Shown: piece by piece, positions 1 through 8,240 of the stretch | Layout of the letters: every line of letters starts with the position of its first letter | Numbering within the stretch: the first letter of the stretch is position 1 | Assembly: GCA_017549665.1 (NCBI GenBank) | Contig: JAFYUD010000243.1 | Location: 1-46,470, forward strand | DNA from: Clostridia bacterium | GTDB taxonomy: Bacteria; Bacillota_A; Clostridia; Oscillospirales; Acutalibacteraceae | Direction: 5' to 3' | DNA: 46,470 bases | Program-made: the position numbers and the translations under genes | The notes under the pieces: generated by a model | Seen by the model: the letters and a program-made list of their open reading frames with translations, nothing else | Databases searched by the model: none | Told to the model about the DNA's origin: nothing

Positions 1-126
1 ATCAAAACCCATGCCGTCAGTTTTTTCTCCTGTCCAGCAACCCTTGCCCCTTGTGCCATACATATAATACTTCCCGTTTTCAGGAACAATAAACGGGTCA
101 CGGATGTTGATTTCATTGAGTTTCAT
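1..126 (-). CDS. GH43-like glycoside hydrolase, N-terminal fragment
   Basis: The gene runs off the left edge and only the first 42 codons are present. Seen: an ATG at 126 preceded by a GAGGTGG ribosome site, then a short N-terminus containing IRDPFIVPENGKYYMYGT. That pattern (an early Asp in a 'RDPF' context followed by a 'YYMYGT' strand) is typical of the first blade of family 43 five-bladed propeller enzymes, which act on arabinan or xylan side chains. There is no signal peptide, so a cytoplasmic enzyme acting on imported oligosaccharides is likely. The exact substrate cannot be told from 42 residues; GH32/GH117-type propellers start similarly. Confidence 0.6.
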   Translation of the reverse strand, partial: MKLNEINIRDPFIVPENGKYYMYGTRGKGCWTGEKTDGMGFD

Positions 127-148
127 ATTTATCCACCTCATAAAAACG

Positions 149-173
149 AAATCACCCTACAGTCAGGGTGATT
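149..173 (-). terminator. Rho-independent terminator
   Basis: A ten-base stem (AAATCACCCT at 149-158 with AGGGTGATTT at 164-173) sits just after the stop of the SGNH hydrolase gene and is followed on the minus strand by CG and five Ts. It separates that gene from the GH43-like gene. Confidence 0.65.
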
Positions 174-181
174 TTCTGATT

Positions 182-1948
182 TTATACTCTTTTTTTGCTG
201 TTAGCTCTGCCGCCCTTACCCTTTGCCAAGGGTGCTGAGCCTGCGGGTGCGAGACGAGTTATCAGAACTGCTGCAACTGCGATGATTGCAAGTGCAACAG
301 CTGCAAGGATACCGAAGCCTGCCATCTGCTTGCCTGATGATGCTGCTGTATCGTCTGATACTGCACCTGCAAGATTCTGAGGATCCTGAATCTGATTGTC
401 TTCCATGAATATCTGGTTTGCACCGTTTGTTGTAGTTTCGGGAGTAACAATTGCAACAGGTGCTGCAGTTGTTGTTTCAACCTTCTGAGTTGAGATAGCA
501 GGCTTTGTTGTTTCCTGCTGTTTTGCAGTAGTTTTTTCCTGAGTTGTGGGTGCTGCAGTTGTTGCAGGCTTCTTTGTTGTTGTTTCAACGGGAGCCTTGT
601 AAGGATCAACCTTCATGAGTGTTGCATAGTTTGTAAGATCCTTGTTGACACCGTATGAATGCTCAGGAATAAGATCTGTGATAATCATCTGACCGAGCTG
701 ATTGAAGTGAGCGCCGTCTGGAGTTACGTGAGGTCTGAGCTGTGCAGGGTCGTTGGGGTCTCTGATACCGTCAAGGTCAACATATCCTGCGTAGCCGTAG
801 CTTGTTGCATGGTTTCTTACCCATGAGTTGATTGCCTGAAGGACATCTTCACCTTCCTGACACCACTCAAGGTCGGCTGAACCCATGAAATTTCTTTCAT
901 ATCCTTTGTATGCTGTACGTGTGCAAAGATAAAGCTTGATGTCAGTATCCTTTACCTGCTGTGAAAGCTGCTTGTAGCCTTCGATGACCTTTTCGGGAGT
1001 CATCATGGGCAGCTTGCCTTCGTTACTCTTAAGCATGGGATGAAGAACGTCATTGATACCGATTTTTACAAGAACATACTTAACGCCGGGGATATTGAAT
1101 GCGTCTCTTTTTGCTCTGTCGAGAAGCGAAACGCCGTAAATAGTGCCGAGAAGACCTGAGTCATCACTGAGAAGCTTGTTACCGATAATACCTGACATAA
1201 CGAAGCCGATGTTTTTTATACCGTTTTTCTGGCACTTTTCAGCAAGCATCTGTGAAATCTCGTTTGTGAACGTTGAGTCACCGAGAAGTACTACACAGTA
1301 TGCATCAGGAGCGTAAACATCCATTCGGGTAAGGAAAGGAATTGTGTGGTATGTAATTGTGTTTGAAGTAAAGTCAAGCTTTGTTGCAACTCTTGAAACG
1401 TCTTCGCTGTGAGTCTTGTTACCAAGAGCGCTGCAAAGATATGAAATAGCACCGTAAAGACCGATTGTGTACATTGTTGTTGTCTTCTTGAAATAGGTGC
1501 TTACGCTGACCTTTTTGAGTGCAGTTGTCTTGAAGGTGATTTCGTCAGAGTAAATTTCACTGCCCGCTGCAATTGTAACAGACTTCTGACCGCCGTTGAA
1601 TGTAACCTGAGTGATAGTTGATTCAACAACAAGGTCATCAGATGAGCCTGTCTGCGCAATTGTTGTCTCATTGATTGTGATGGGGCCGTCACCGAACAGG
1701 TTTGAGAACTTGAGTCTTACCTTTGTACCGCTGATTGTGGGTACCATAACAGTTCTGACTGTTGAGTTCGCAGGGATGATATCCTTCAGGTTGTTTCCGC
1801 CGATTGTGATACCGCTGTCGATAGCAGATGTACCCCAGCAGCCGACCCAGTTGTATACAGCTGCAGAAGCTGAAAGGCTTGCTGAAAAAATACCTGTCAG
1901 CAATACAAGACAAAGCATGAGAGAAATAAACTTTGTGATTCTTTTCAT
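182..1948 (-). CDS. Membrane-anchored SGNH/GDSL hydrolase
   Basis: A 588-residue surface enzyme, probably an esterase on polysaccharide acyl groups or another ester substrate. Seen: a signal peptide (residues 1-29), a β-rich region up to about residue 190, then the SGNH block I motif LLGDST near residue 221 (nucleophile Ser) and the block V motif DGAHFN near residue 410 that supplies Asp and His. A Thr/Pro-rich linker (about 455-500) leads to a C-terminal membrane helix (about 550-570) and a basic tail ending in KKRV, so the enzyme is held outside the membrane. The N-terminal region before the GDS motif resembles the accessory β-domain of GDSL enzymes from rumen clostridia. The gene is monocistronic with its own promoter and terminator. 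The start is supported by AGAAGGA eight bases upstream. Confidence 0.8.
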   Translation of the reverse strand: MKRITKFISLMLCLVLLTGIFSASLSASAAVYNWVGCWGTSAIDSGITIGGNNLKDIIPANSTVRTVMVPTISGTKVRLKFSNLFGDGPITINETTIAQTGSSDDLVVESTITQVTFNGGQKSVTIAAGSEIYSDEITFKTTALKKVSVSTYFKKTTTMYTIGLYGAISYLCSALGNKTHSEDVSRVATKLDFTSNTITYHTIPFLTRMDVYAPDAYCVVLLGDSTFTNEISQMLAEKCQKNGIKNIGFVMSGIIGNKLLSDDSGLLGTIYGVSLLDRAKRDAFNIPGVKYVLVKIGINDVLHPMLKSNEGKLPMMTPEKVIEGYKQLSQQVKDTDIKLYLCTRTAYKGYERNFMGSADLEWCQEGEDVLQAINSWVRNHATSYGYAGYVDLDGIRDPNDPAQLRPHVTPDGAHFNQLGQMIITDLIPEHSYGVNKDLTNYATLMKVDPYKAPVETTTKKPATTAAPTTQEKTTAKQQETTKPAISTQKVETTTAAPVAIVTPETTTNGANQIFMEDNQIQDPQNLAGAVSDDTAASSGKQMAGFGILAAVALAIIAVAAVLITRLAPAGSAPLAKGKGGRANSKKRV

Positions 1949-2000
1949 TTTGACAATCCTTCTTTTCTATATATTAAAATAATTACACGCATATATATTA

Positions 2001-2029
2001 ATAATAACACCCTGCAGGAAAATAGTCAA
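2001..2029 (-). promoter_or_regulatory. Promoter of the SGNH hydrolase gene
   Basis: On the minus strand TTGACT (2029-2024) is followed after 17 bases by TATTAT (2006-2001), about 50 bases before the start codon. Confidence 0.55.
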
Positions 2030-2228
2030 GAAATTTTTGATTTAATAAATCATAAAAACAAAAATATGTAAAAATCAGATGTGAATTGTTATCAGAATCT
2101 TAAAACAACGGTAAAAAACAGACAATTGTCGTAATATTGTTCAAGAATTATTAATATATTTACTATAAACTGTTAATATCTGTGTTTTATAATCTAAGTA
2201 TCTTAAAATACCGTAAGGAGGGAAAACA

Positions 2229-2354
2229 ATGAACGCACTTGCAATGATCGGCGAATTCTTTGCATTCTTCGTAGAATTATTCCAGGCTATCCTTTCAGGT
2301 TTCACAGGTATCTTTGGTGATGCTGGTGAAGGCGACGACGCAGCAGCTGAATAA
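2229..2354 (+). CDS. 41-residue hydrophobic peptide
   Basis: A short open reading frame with an excellent ribosome site (AAGGAGGG, six bases before ATG) and a strong terminator right after the stop. The peptide begins MNALAMIGEFFAFFVELFQA, continues with an Ile/Leu/Phe-rich stretch to about residue 28 and ends in an acidic tail GDAGEGDDAAAE. It has no positive charge, no Gly-Gly leader and no cysteine. This looks like a small membrane-active or membrane-inserted peptide; no known family is recognised. A TTGTTC (2137) / TACTAT (2161) pair with 18-base spacing and a TATAAT at 2188 are possible promoter elements. It converges on the PrsW protease gene. Confidence 0.65.
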   Translation: MNALAMIGEFFAFFVELFQAILSGFTGIFGDAGEGDDAAAE

Positions 2355-2371
2355 TTAAATTTCACATTAAA

Positions 2372-2405
2372 ACAGCACCCTTTTTCAGGGTGCTGTATTT
2401 CTTTT
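2372..2405. terminator. Bidirectional terminator
   Basis: Perfect ten-base stem ACAGCACCCT (2372-2381) with AGGGTGCTGT (2387-2396), T-rich on the plus side and A-rich on the other, lying between the convergent small-peptide and PrsW genes. It can serve both strands. Confidence 0.75.
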
Positions 2406-2411
2406 GCCTTT

Positions 2412-3323
2412 TTACATGTTTGCTGTGTCCGTAGTGTTTTCGGGCATAGTGTTTTCAGCCGGAGCAGGAGGTGCGGGAGGCGCAAACAACTGTGCCGCCT
2501 GAGGGTATCTGCTTATAAAAATACCTGCCGCAAAGCTGTTGTCGTTTGTATCGATTTTTGAAAATCTGTTTACTGTTCTGAATGCGAATACATACATTGC
2601 GATAAGGAAAATGTAGAAAACGCATATCCAGAGTGCAGAATCAACAGAAAGCATGAAGTCGTAGAGACCGTGAATTATAACGGGGACTACAATGCTTGCT
2701 GTGAAATAAGTCTTTTTTGATTTTTCCATCAATGTTGCATTGAAAGGTAAGAAGCCTGACTGCTTAAGCTCTTTTTCCCAATTCTGAGCTTTTGCGTAAA
2801 TATGATAGAATGAATAGCTGTATCCCATTGAAATTGCGAAGAATACATGACCGGGTACGGCAGTGATTGCACGCATGATGCCTGTTTCCCAGCCGTAACT
2901 GAAAACGTACAGGATGTTTTCGTATGCCGCAAAACCGAGAGAAACGAAAACAGCATAAATCACACCGTCAAACAGTGAATTGAAATGCTTCGACTTTTTT
3001 GTAAGAAGCAGAAGAGGTATCCACTTGAGCCCTTCTTCCACAAGTGCTATGCAGCCGAAATTGACTGCTGCCTGATATGCGTAAAATTCCCCGGTGGTAG
3101 CAGCTGAAGGATTTGCCGCCACACCTGAAAAGATTGAGTCGGTGAAGGCAATCAGTACTCCTTCAAGTAATGCCGCAATTTCAGTAATTACAATTCCTGC
3201 AACAAAAAGCAATGCAAGAAGCCACCATGGCTCTTTTTCGTGTTTATCCTTTTTGTAGATATAGACACCGAGAACAATGGCAGGGAAAAGTGCGAGAATA
3301 GCAAGTATAGCTTCAGCGTTCAT
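2412..3323 (-). CDS. prsW: PrsW-family intramembrane protease
   Basis: A 303-residue polytopic protein of the PrsW/CPBP-like glutamic intramembrane protease group, which cleaves membrane proteins such as anti-sigma factors. Seen: eight or so hydrophobic helices; EEGLKW at 96-101, DGVIYA at 119, FAAYEN at 131-136, a conserved His in AVPGHVFFA and another in IIHGLYDF. These match the family's glutamate and histidine motifs in order. A Pro/Ala-rich cytoplasmic tail ends the protein. The start at 3323 is chosen because AAAGGA lies eight bases upstream; a Met three codons earlier overlaps that site. The gene follows an XRE-type regulator by 14 bases, so the pair is an operon. Known: PrsW in Bacillus cuts RsiW. 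Inference: a local target is possible but none is proven. Confidence 0.85.
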   Translation of the reverse strand: MNAEAILAILALFPAIVLGVYIYKKDKHEKEPWWLLALLFVAGIVITEIAALLEGVLIAFTDSIFSGVAANPSAATTGEFYAYQAAVNFGCIALVEEGLKWIPLLLLTKKSKHFNSLFDGVIYAVFVSLGFAAYENILYVFSYGWETGIMRAITAVPGHVFFAISMGYSYSFYHIYAKAQNWEKELKQSGFLPFNATLMEKSKKTYFTASIVVPVIIHGLYDFMLSVDSALWICVFYIFLIAMYVFAFRTVNRFSKIDTNDNSFAAGIFISRYPQAAQLFAPPAPPAPAENTMPENTTDTANM

Positions 3324-3337
3324 AAAATACATCCTTT

Positions 3338-4738
3338 TTATTTTTTATTTCTTTCACATTCAAGCTTTAAAGAATCTATAAATTCCATTGCAATGTCAGT
3401 ATCAAGGTAAATACTGTTGCGTTTGTTGAAATCTATATAGAATCTGAAATCTGAAATAATGTTTGTGTTTCTGATGAATATTGAATATTCACCGCAATAG
3501 GGATTTTCACTGTCTGCAAAGCTTCCTGAAATACACATATATCTTTCAAAAATGTCCATGCTCAGGAATTTGTCGGAAAGTCCCATGCTCTGGTCATAAA
3601 GAATTCTGATTTTCGGATTTTCACCCTCTGCAAAGCCTTTGAGTATTTCAAGTACAGTCTGTCTGTCTTCAAAGCTCATGGGTTTTGTCCAGTTAAGGGG
3701 GAAATTGCAGACTCTTCCTTCGGCGGCAAAACGTTCAAGTGCCGACTGCGGAAACATTACTGCACCTGAATGGTATCCAAGTTTTTTGTAGTGATCAATT
3801 GCTATTTTGACAAGTAGCTCCCTGTTTGGCAGGTTATCTGCTGCAATTCTGTCAATAAATTCCGGCATGAACGGAATTATGCAGGCTGAATTTCCGAATG
3901 CATAGCTGAGCTTGTTTGATGATACTTTTGTAATGGAGCTTTTCAGTTCAAAAATATCTGCATGATATGTAGCAAGCGGGGTGCATTCTTCAAGCACTGT
4001 TTCAGCCATTGTCAGCGTTGAACGGATGATACTGTCTTCAGTTATGAACATACCGCATGCTGATTTGTGATTGAAAAGAATCAGATAATTGTCTGTGATT
4101 ATGAAGTAGGGATAAAGCTCGTTTTCTTTCTTTTCTTCGGCAAAACGGTACATCGGATTGAAGCCGTGACGGATAAATCTGATGCTGAGAAATATATTTG
4201 AAATATTCACATCGGAAGAGTTTGAATTGTCAAAAGTGATTATATGCCTGAAATCAATTCTGTCTCTGCGCTGAATCAGTGAAAAGAATACTGCATCGTC
4301 AGTGACCTTGTCGCAAAAAGAATAATTCGTTGTTATTGTTTTTGTGGTTTTATCAAGAATCACAGCTGAAATCAGAGCTTCAAGATTCTGCGTGCCCGAA
4401 ACTGCGCATGATTCTGACGGAATCGGTGCAGGCTCAGTTTTGCGGGGATTTTCACACTGATGTCTGCCCTGCATGAAGTGATTTATCCTGTAAATTCTTT
4501 CAATTGCACCTGCCGGATACTTGTCCTTGTAATATGCAAATCTGAGGTTTGAAATCTGTTCATCAGTAAAATCAAAAATGGTGAGAAGATGCTGGAATTT
4601 TGCTTCAGTCAGCTTCTTTTCATCGTTGAGAACAGAATAAATCATTGCTCTGCTGCAGCCGATAAGCTGTGCGGCATAGCTTTGCGTTATTTCAAGCTTT
4701 TCAAGATATTCTGTCAATAAAACGCCGAAACTTTTCAC
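3338..4738 (-). CDS. XRE-type HTH regulator with large C-terminal region
   Basis: A 466-residue predicted DNA-binding protein. Seen: an N-terminal helix-turn-helix (about residues 5-60; EITQSYAAQLIGCSRAMIY with a recognition helix around SRAMIYSVLN), then about 400 residues with no family I recognise. The rest is mixed α/β without obvious membrane helices. GTG at 4738 is the start: GGAGG lies seven bases upstream, whereas the longer frame to 4807 would run through the promoter. It is the first gene of an operon with prsW. Inference: a regulator that senses some ligand through its long C-terminal half, possibly controlling its own operon. Confidence 0.7.
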   Translation of the reverse strand: MKSFGVLLTEYLEKLEITQSYAAQLIGCSRAMIYSVLNDEKKLTEAKFQHLLTIFDFTDEQISNLRFAYYKDKYPAGAIERIYRINHFMQGRHQCENPRKTEPAPIPSESCAVSGTQNLEALISAVILDKTTKTITTNYSFCDKVTDDAVFFSLIQRRDRIDFRHIITFDNSNSSDVNISNIFLSIRFIRHGFNPMYRFAEEKKENELYPYFIITDNYLILFNHKSACGMFITEDSIIRSTLTMAETVLEECTPLATYHADIFELKSSITKVSSNKLSYAFGNSACIIPFMPEFIDRIAADNLPNRELLVKIAIDHYKKLGYHSGAVMFPQSALERFAAEGRVCNFPLNWTKPMSFEDRQTVLEILKGFAEGENPKIRILYDQSMGLSDKFLSMDIFERYMCISGSFADSENPYCGEYSIFIRNTNIISDFRFYIDFNKRNSIYLDTDIAMEFIDSLKLECERNKK

Positions 4739-4787
4739 CTGCAAACCTCCGTAAAATGATAATTTAAAGCAAAAAAAATGTATTTTT

Positions 4788-4817
4788 ATTATATTATGTG
4801 CAAACATCTTTTGTCAA
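4788..4817 (-). promoter_or_regulatory. Consensus promoter of the HTH-prsW operon
   Basis: Perfect TTGACA (4817-4812) and TATAAT (4793-4788) with an 18-base spacer on the minus strand, about 50 bases before the GTG start. Confidence 0.75.
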
Positions 4818-4833
4818 GATAAATATAAAATTG

Positions 4834-5001
4834 AGTGCCACCGAAAAATTTCAGAAATGAAACAAGACGGTGGCATTGTTGATATTACGGGGATATAATG
4901 GTAAAATCTGAATTGACTTCCGTCTGTAAGACTTCCCCCGGTCTTTTCATCCGCTGACGGAAGCAACAAAAAACGGGATTGCATTTTTATGCAGTCCCGT
5001 T
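4834..5001 (+). ncRNA. Candidate structured RNA ending in a terminator
   Basis: This non-coding stretch holds three hairpins in a row. The first pairs TGCCACCG (4836-4843) with CGGTGGCA (4868-4875), encloses an A-rich internal loop and is capped by TTTCA-GAAA-TGAAA (4849-4862), a GNRA tetraloop on the plus strand. The second pairs CTTCCGTC (4917-4924) with GACGGAAG (4956-4963) and has an inner AAGAC/GTCTT stem (4928-4945) whose C-rich loop could pair with CGGGG near 4890. The third is a terminator. A plus-strand promoter is not clear (TATAAA at 4824 only). It matches no riboswitch or RNA class that I recognise. Confidence 0.35.
4970..5001. terminator. Bidirectional terminator
   Basis: Stem AACGGGATTGCAT / ATGCAGTCCCGTT around 4972-5001, with one mismatch, flanked by seven Ts on the plus side and six Ts when read on the minus strand. 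It ends the 7466-5009 operon and could also end the candidate RNA. Confidence 0.7.
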
Positions 5002-5008
5002 TATTTTT

Positions 5009-5677
5009 TTAATCTATCATTGTGTCAAAGGGAATCATACCTTCAGCGAAGTTTGTATCTCTTACAACTTCACCGCCGATACGGTATGTCTTGACTTCAT
5101 TCTTTCTGATGTCAAGCCAGAATCCGCAGTCGAGAGATTCACTTGTGATATATGCGTGAGTTTCGTTTCTGTCATCCTCCGACTTCTCGAAAACACGAAG
5201 AATTGTATCACCTGATCCGTCATCGCAGTCTTTGATTGCTGCAACCTTTATAGCCTTGTCGCTGATGAAAATGTCTGTGGTGTTTTCAATTTCATTGAAG
5301 TGACATTCATTGAGACCTGCTGAAGTGAAAACAGGGAAGTCAGGCATTGTTTCAGCAATCTTTTCATACATTCCTGCAAGGTCAGCGATTGTTTCGTTTT
5401 CCTTGAGCTTGTATGAAAGTACACGGTGAAGACCTGATGAAATATAGCAGATTCCGTCAGGAATTTCGTCAACAAAGGGAGCAAATACACAGGAATGTAC
5501 TCCGCAGCCTGCAAGGATAAGAGGAAGAAGGCTGTTTGCAGATTCACTGTAAGCAACTCTTGCGGCACTGCCTGTTTCGTCGATGAATTTCTTCTGCTGT
5601 GCACGTAAAGCGGCAATGATAATTTCCGCATCTGTTTCGTGCATGAGATCGTTCACAATAATGATTTTATCAAGCAT
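5009..5677 (-). CDS. Uncharacterised protein, β-sandwich like GH38 C-terminus
   Basis: A 222-residue protein without signal peptide. I do not recognise a firm family. The C-terminal half (about residues 145-215), with GSGDTILRVFEKSED followed by alternating β-strands, resembles the C-terminal β-sandwich of GH38 α-mannosidases ('LRLYE' pattern); that is a weak similarity. The start at 5677 is preferred over 5683 because GGAGG sits eight bases before it. It overlaps the upstream gene by eight bases, which suggests translational coupling and a shared complex or pathway with that 598-residue protein. Confidence 0.55.
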   Translation of the reverse strand: MLDKIIIVNDLMHETDAEIIIAALRAQQKKFIDETGSAARVAYSESANSLLPLILAGCGVHSCVFAPFVDEIPDGICYISSGLHRVLSYKLKENETIADLAGMYEKIAETMPDFPVFTSAGLNECHFNEIENTTDIFISDKAIKVAAIKDCDDGSGDTILRVFEKSEDDRNETHAYITSESLDCGFWLDIRKNEVKTYRIGGEVVRDTNFAEGMIPFDTMID

Positions 5678-7466
5678 TGTCATTTCCTCCTTCTACAAGA
5701 ATTCCGTAGTATCTGCCAAGCCAATAAGCTGTTGTGTAAGCACTGCACATTTCTACGCAGATTTTGCCGTGTGAATCCTCATCCTTGTATTCAAGGGGAT
5801 CACGGTCAGCTTTTGACATGAATCTTTCGTCAGGAGTAAGAAGGTAAGATGTGTGACGGTAGCCTGCTCTGTATTCCTTTGTAGCTACGTCGCTTCTGCC
5901 TGTAAGAGAAACGCCTGATGCGATCATGCTGCAGTTGTGGCGGTAGAACCACATCTTGATTTTTTCTTCATCATAGTAGCTGTCACCGTCGCATACTGCT
6001 GCGAAGGGCATATCGTAAATGGGATGATGCTCTCTGCCCACAGATGTCTGACGCCATGACTGCCATGCTGTGTAGTAAATCTTTCTGAGCTCTTCATCTG
6101 TTTCAAGAAGATGGAGCATGAAATATGTAAGGTTTGAAAGCATATGGTCACCGTACATGATATCTTCTGTAGGATCGCACAGCTTGAAGATTGAAGCTGC
6201 GAAAGCTCTGTCGTAATGAAGAGTTGACATATCAGCGTAGCCTTCTTCAATAAGCTTGCTGTATTCGTTTGCCCATCTTTCTTCGTTACCGCAGACAGCC
6301 ATAGCCAGCTTGAGATACATAAGAAGCTCTGAGCCGTTGAGAGGACCGTCGCCCCAGCCTACGGGAGTGTTGAAGTAACGAGTGCTCCACTTTGCCCAGC
6401 ATGTAGGCTCACCGTGGAAATCAAGATATTCGTAGCCGTTTGAAATGATGTTGTCAACAATTGCTGCAACATTTGCTTTGATCATCTCGTCAAGCTCTTT
6501 TTCCTCTTCACCGAGAATAAGGTGAGCAAAATAGAGGTTTGTGATCTGGATTGTGACTTCGTCACTGCTTGTGTCACACTTGAAGATGATATCATCCTCT
6601 GTGTATCCGTAATCAGTGAAAAGATGACGCAGTCTTGCGGGGATTTCGGGATTGGGAATCTCGTAAGTGTTGCCGCAAAGACCTCTGCTTACAGATGCTG
6701 ATGTTTCAAGAACAGTAGCAGTATTTCCTGATCTCTTGAGGAACAGACCGTCATCGGGAAGGGGAGCGTCTGTTGTGATGTATGAACGTGACATGAAGCC
6801 GGGTCTGCCTGTTACATACATAAGAAGAAGACAGGCTTCAAGAGCACGGATTGCAGATGCCTTTACTTTGAGAGTGTCGGGATGATCTGCACCCTTTTCT
6901 CTCTTAAGAACAGCATAGTGAAGAATTTCACCGATACAGAACTCAGCAGTGAAGCCGCCGTCGTTGTCACAGTGGTTGAACTTTCTGGGTTTTTCTGTAT
7001 TCCAGGGCTCTTCAAGGTATCTGTGACTGATCATACCCTTACGGTCAACGATCTTAAGAGTTTCCTCTCTGAGCATATCTGCCTTTTCTTCCATGCTGAT
7101 TGTCTTCAGTTGAATGTGAGAAACAGCAGTTTCAGTTCTGACCCAGATTTCGTCCTCACTTCCGCAGAAGTTGATAACCTTATTGTCCTTGAGATCTCTG
7201 TCAGCGGCAAAATACATAACGAGATCGTAGTATTCCTTTTCGTTTTCGCAATATCTGAAAAGACCCTTGTCGCCGCCTACCCAGATAACGTCATTGTATT
7301 TCTTTACGATACGGAAATCACGCTTTCTGAAGGGTGTGGGATAGCGGGGTGAAAAATCATCGCAATCTGAAACGGGAGCATCGAAAAGTGATGCGGGAAC
7401 AGCTTTGTCGTCACATGAATAAAATGTTATGACTCTTGATTTGTGCGGATACAGTGTAATCGGCAA
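5670..7466 (-). CDS. Uncharacterised protein with helical-barrel look
   Basis: A 598-residue cytoplasmic protein. Seen: an N-terminal β-rich part (about 1-130, with VIWVGGDKGLFRY reminiscent of a propeller blade), then a long α-helical region containing WGDGPLNGSELLMYLKLA and many Trp/Tyr residues, which looks like an (α/α) barrel as in several carbohydrate-active enzymes. No named family is recognised and no catalytic pair can be assigned. A TTG at 7466 is the likely start because AAAGGAG lies eight bases upstream; a GTG three codons earlier overlaps that site. First gene of a two-gene operon with the next protein. Inference: carbohydrate-active function, low certainty. Confidence 0.6.
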   Translation of the reverse strand: MPITLYPHKSRVITFYSCDDKAVPASLFDAPVSDCDDFSPRYPTPFRKRDFRIVKKYNDVIWVGGDKGLFRYCENEKEYYDLVMYFAADRDLKDNKVINFCGSEDEIWVRTETAVSHIQLKTISMEEKADMLREETLKIVDRKGMISHRYLEEPWNTEKPRKFNHCDNDGGFTAEFCIGEILHYAVLKREKGADHPDTLKVKASAIRALEACLLLMYVTGRPGFMSRSYITTDAPLPDDGLFLKRSGNTATVLETSASVSRGLCGNTYEIPNPEIPARLRHLFTDYGYTEDDIIFKCDTSSDEVTIQITNLYFAHLILGEEEKELDEMIKANVAAIVDNIISNGYEYLDFHGEPTCWAKWSTRYFNTPVGWGDGPLNGSELLMYLKLAMAVCGNEERWANEYSKLIEEGYADMSTLHYDRAFAASIFKLCDPTEDIMYGDHMLSNLTYFMLHLLETDEELRKIYYTAWQSWRQTSVGREHHPIYDMPFAAVCDGDSYYDEEKIKMWFYRHNCSMIASGVSLTGRSDVATKEYRAGYRHTSYLLTPDERFMSKADRDPLEYKDEDSHGKICVEMCSAYTTAYWLGRYYGILVEGGNDNA

Positions 7467-7499
7467 AATCAGCACTCCTTTTCTTTAATTTTTAAATAA

Positions 7500-7528
7500 A
7501 TTGTACATGAAAATTATTAAAATTTCAA
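7500..7528 (-). promoter_or_regulatory. Promoter of the helical-barrel operon
   Basis: TTGAAA (7528-7523), 17-base spacer, TACAAT (7505-7500) on the minus strand, about 35 bases before the TTG start. It lies within the short region shared with the divergent CDF gene. Confidence 0.6.
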
Positions 7529-7549
7529 GTACAAAAGCGGTGATTTTAA

Positions 7550-8218
7550 TTGATAAAGTATCTTTGTTCGTTTTTTGTCAGGGATTGTGAAAACTATTCG
7601 GATGCAGATACTGTGAAATGTTACGGAATACTCTGCTCTTTAATGGGTATTGCTTTGAATCTGGTATTATTTTTTATCAAGCTTTTTGCCGGTAAAAGGT
7701 CAGGCTCTGCGGCAGTGACCGTTGATGCAGTTCATAACCTTACGGATATGGGGTCTTCGGTTGTTACGCTGATAAGCTTTCTTCTGTACGGTAAAAATAA
7801 AGCTGTCAGAGAAAATCTGGCAGGACTTTTTATCGGCTTTGTGCTGTTTGTGACGGGTGTTGAGCTTGCGGTGATGTCAGTGGGAAAAATCTACAGCCCC
7901 GACAAAATTGAATTTTCATTTCTGACTGTAATGCTTCTTCTTGTTTCTGTCGCCGTTAAAATTTTTATGGCGGCGGTCAACAGAAAATACAGCCGCAAAA
8001 CACGGTCTGTTGCGCTTGAAGCGGCAGCGGCTGATTGCTTCTGCGATTCACTTGCGACCATGGTAGCCGCAGCTGCGGTGACAGCATCTGCTCTGACAGA
8101 TGCAAATATTGATGCATGGGGTGGTCTTGCAGTTTCGTTATTTATACTCTTTGCAGGCGGAAAAACAACAATATGCTCGGTGTTACAGCTTTTTTCTTAT
8201 AAAAAACAGAATTCATAG
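7550..8218 (+). CDS. Cation diffusion facilitator, short form
   Basis: A 222-residue membrane protein of the CDF (cation efflux) family, which exports divalent metals such as Zn, Mn or Fe in exchange for protons. Seen: about six hydrophobic helices, with DAVHNLTDMGSS (D59, H62, D66) in the second helix and ADCFCDSLATM in the fifth, the positions of the metal-site residues in CDF proteins. It lacks the C-terminal cytoplasmic ferredoxin-like domain usual in the family (typical length about 300). The start is TTG at 7550 with GGTGA upstream; no ATG is suitably placed. It diverges from the helical-barrel operon. Confidence 0.75.
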   Translation: MIKYLCSFFVRDCENYSDADTVKCYGILCSLMGIALNLVLFFIKLFAGKRSGSAAVTVDAVHNLTDMGSSVVTLISFLLYGKNKAVRENLAGLFIGFVLFVTGVELAVMSVGKIYSPDKIEFSFLTVMLLLVSVAVKIFMAAVNRKYSRKTRSVALEAAAADCFCDSLATMVAAAAVTASALTDANIDAWGGLAVSLFILFAGGKTTICSVLQLFSYKKQNS

Positions 8219-8240
8219 CTTTGTTTTTTTGTCGAATGAC

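Noticed and set aside
195..380. Plus-strand frame opposite the SGNH hydrolase gene
   Set aside because: It lies antisense to the conserved C-terminal membrane helix and linker and has no ribosome site.
4739..4807. N-terminal extension of the HTH regulator to ATG at 4807
   Set aside because: It would cover the consensus promoter and its Phe/Ile/Lys-rich residues do not resemble a domain; GTG at 4738 has a proper ribosome site.
5670..5683. Frameshift splitting one gene into the 598- and 222-residue frames
   Set aside because: The second frame has its own GGAGG eight bases before the start and the overlap is a usual coupling arrangement; both proteins look complete.
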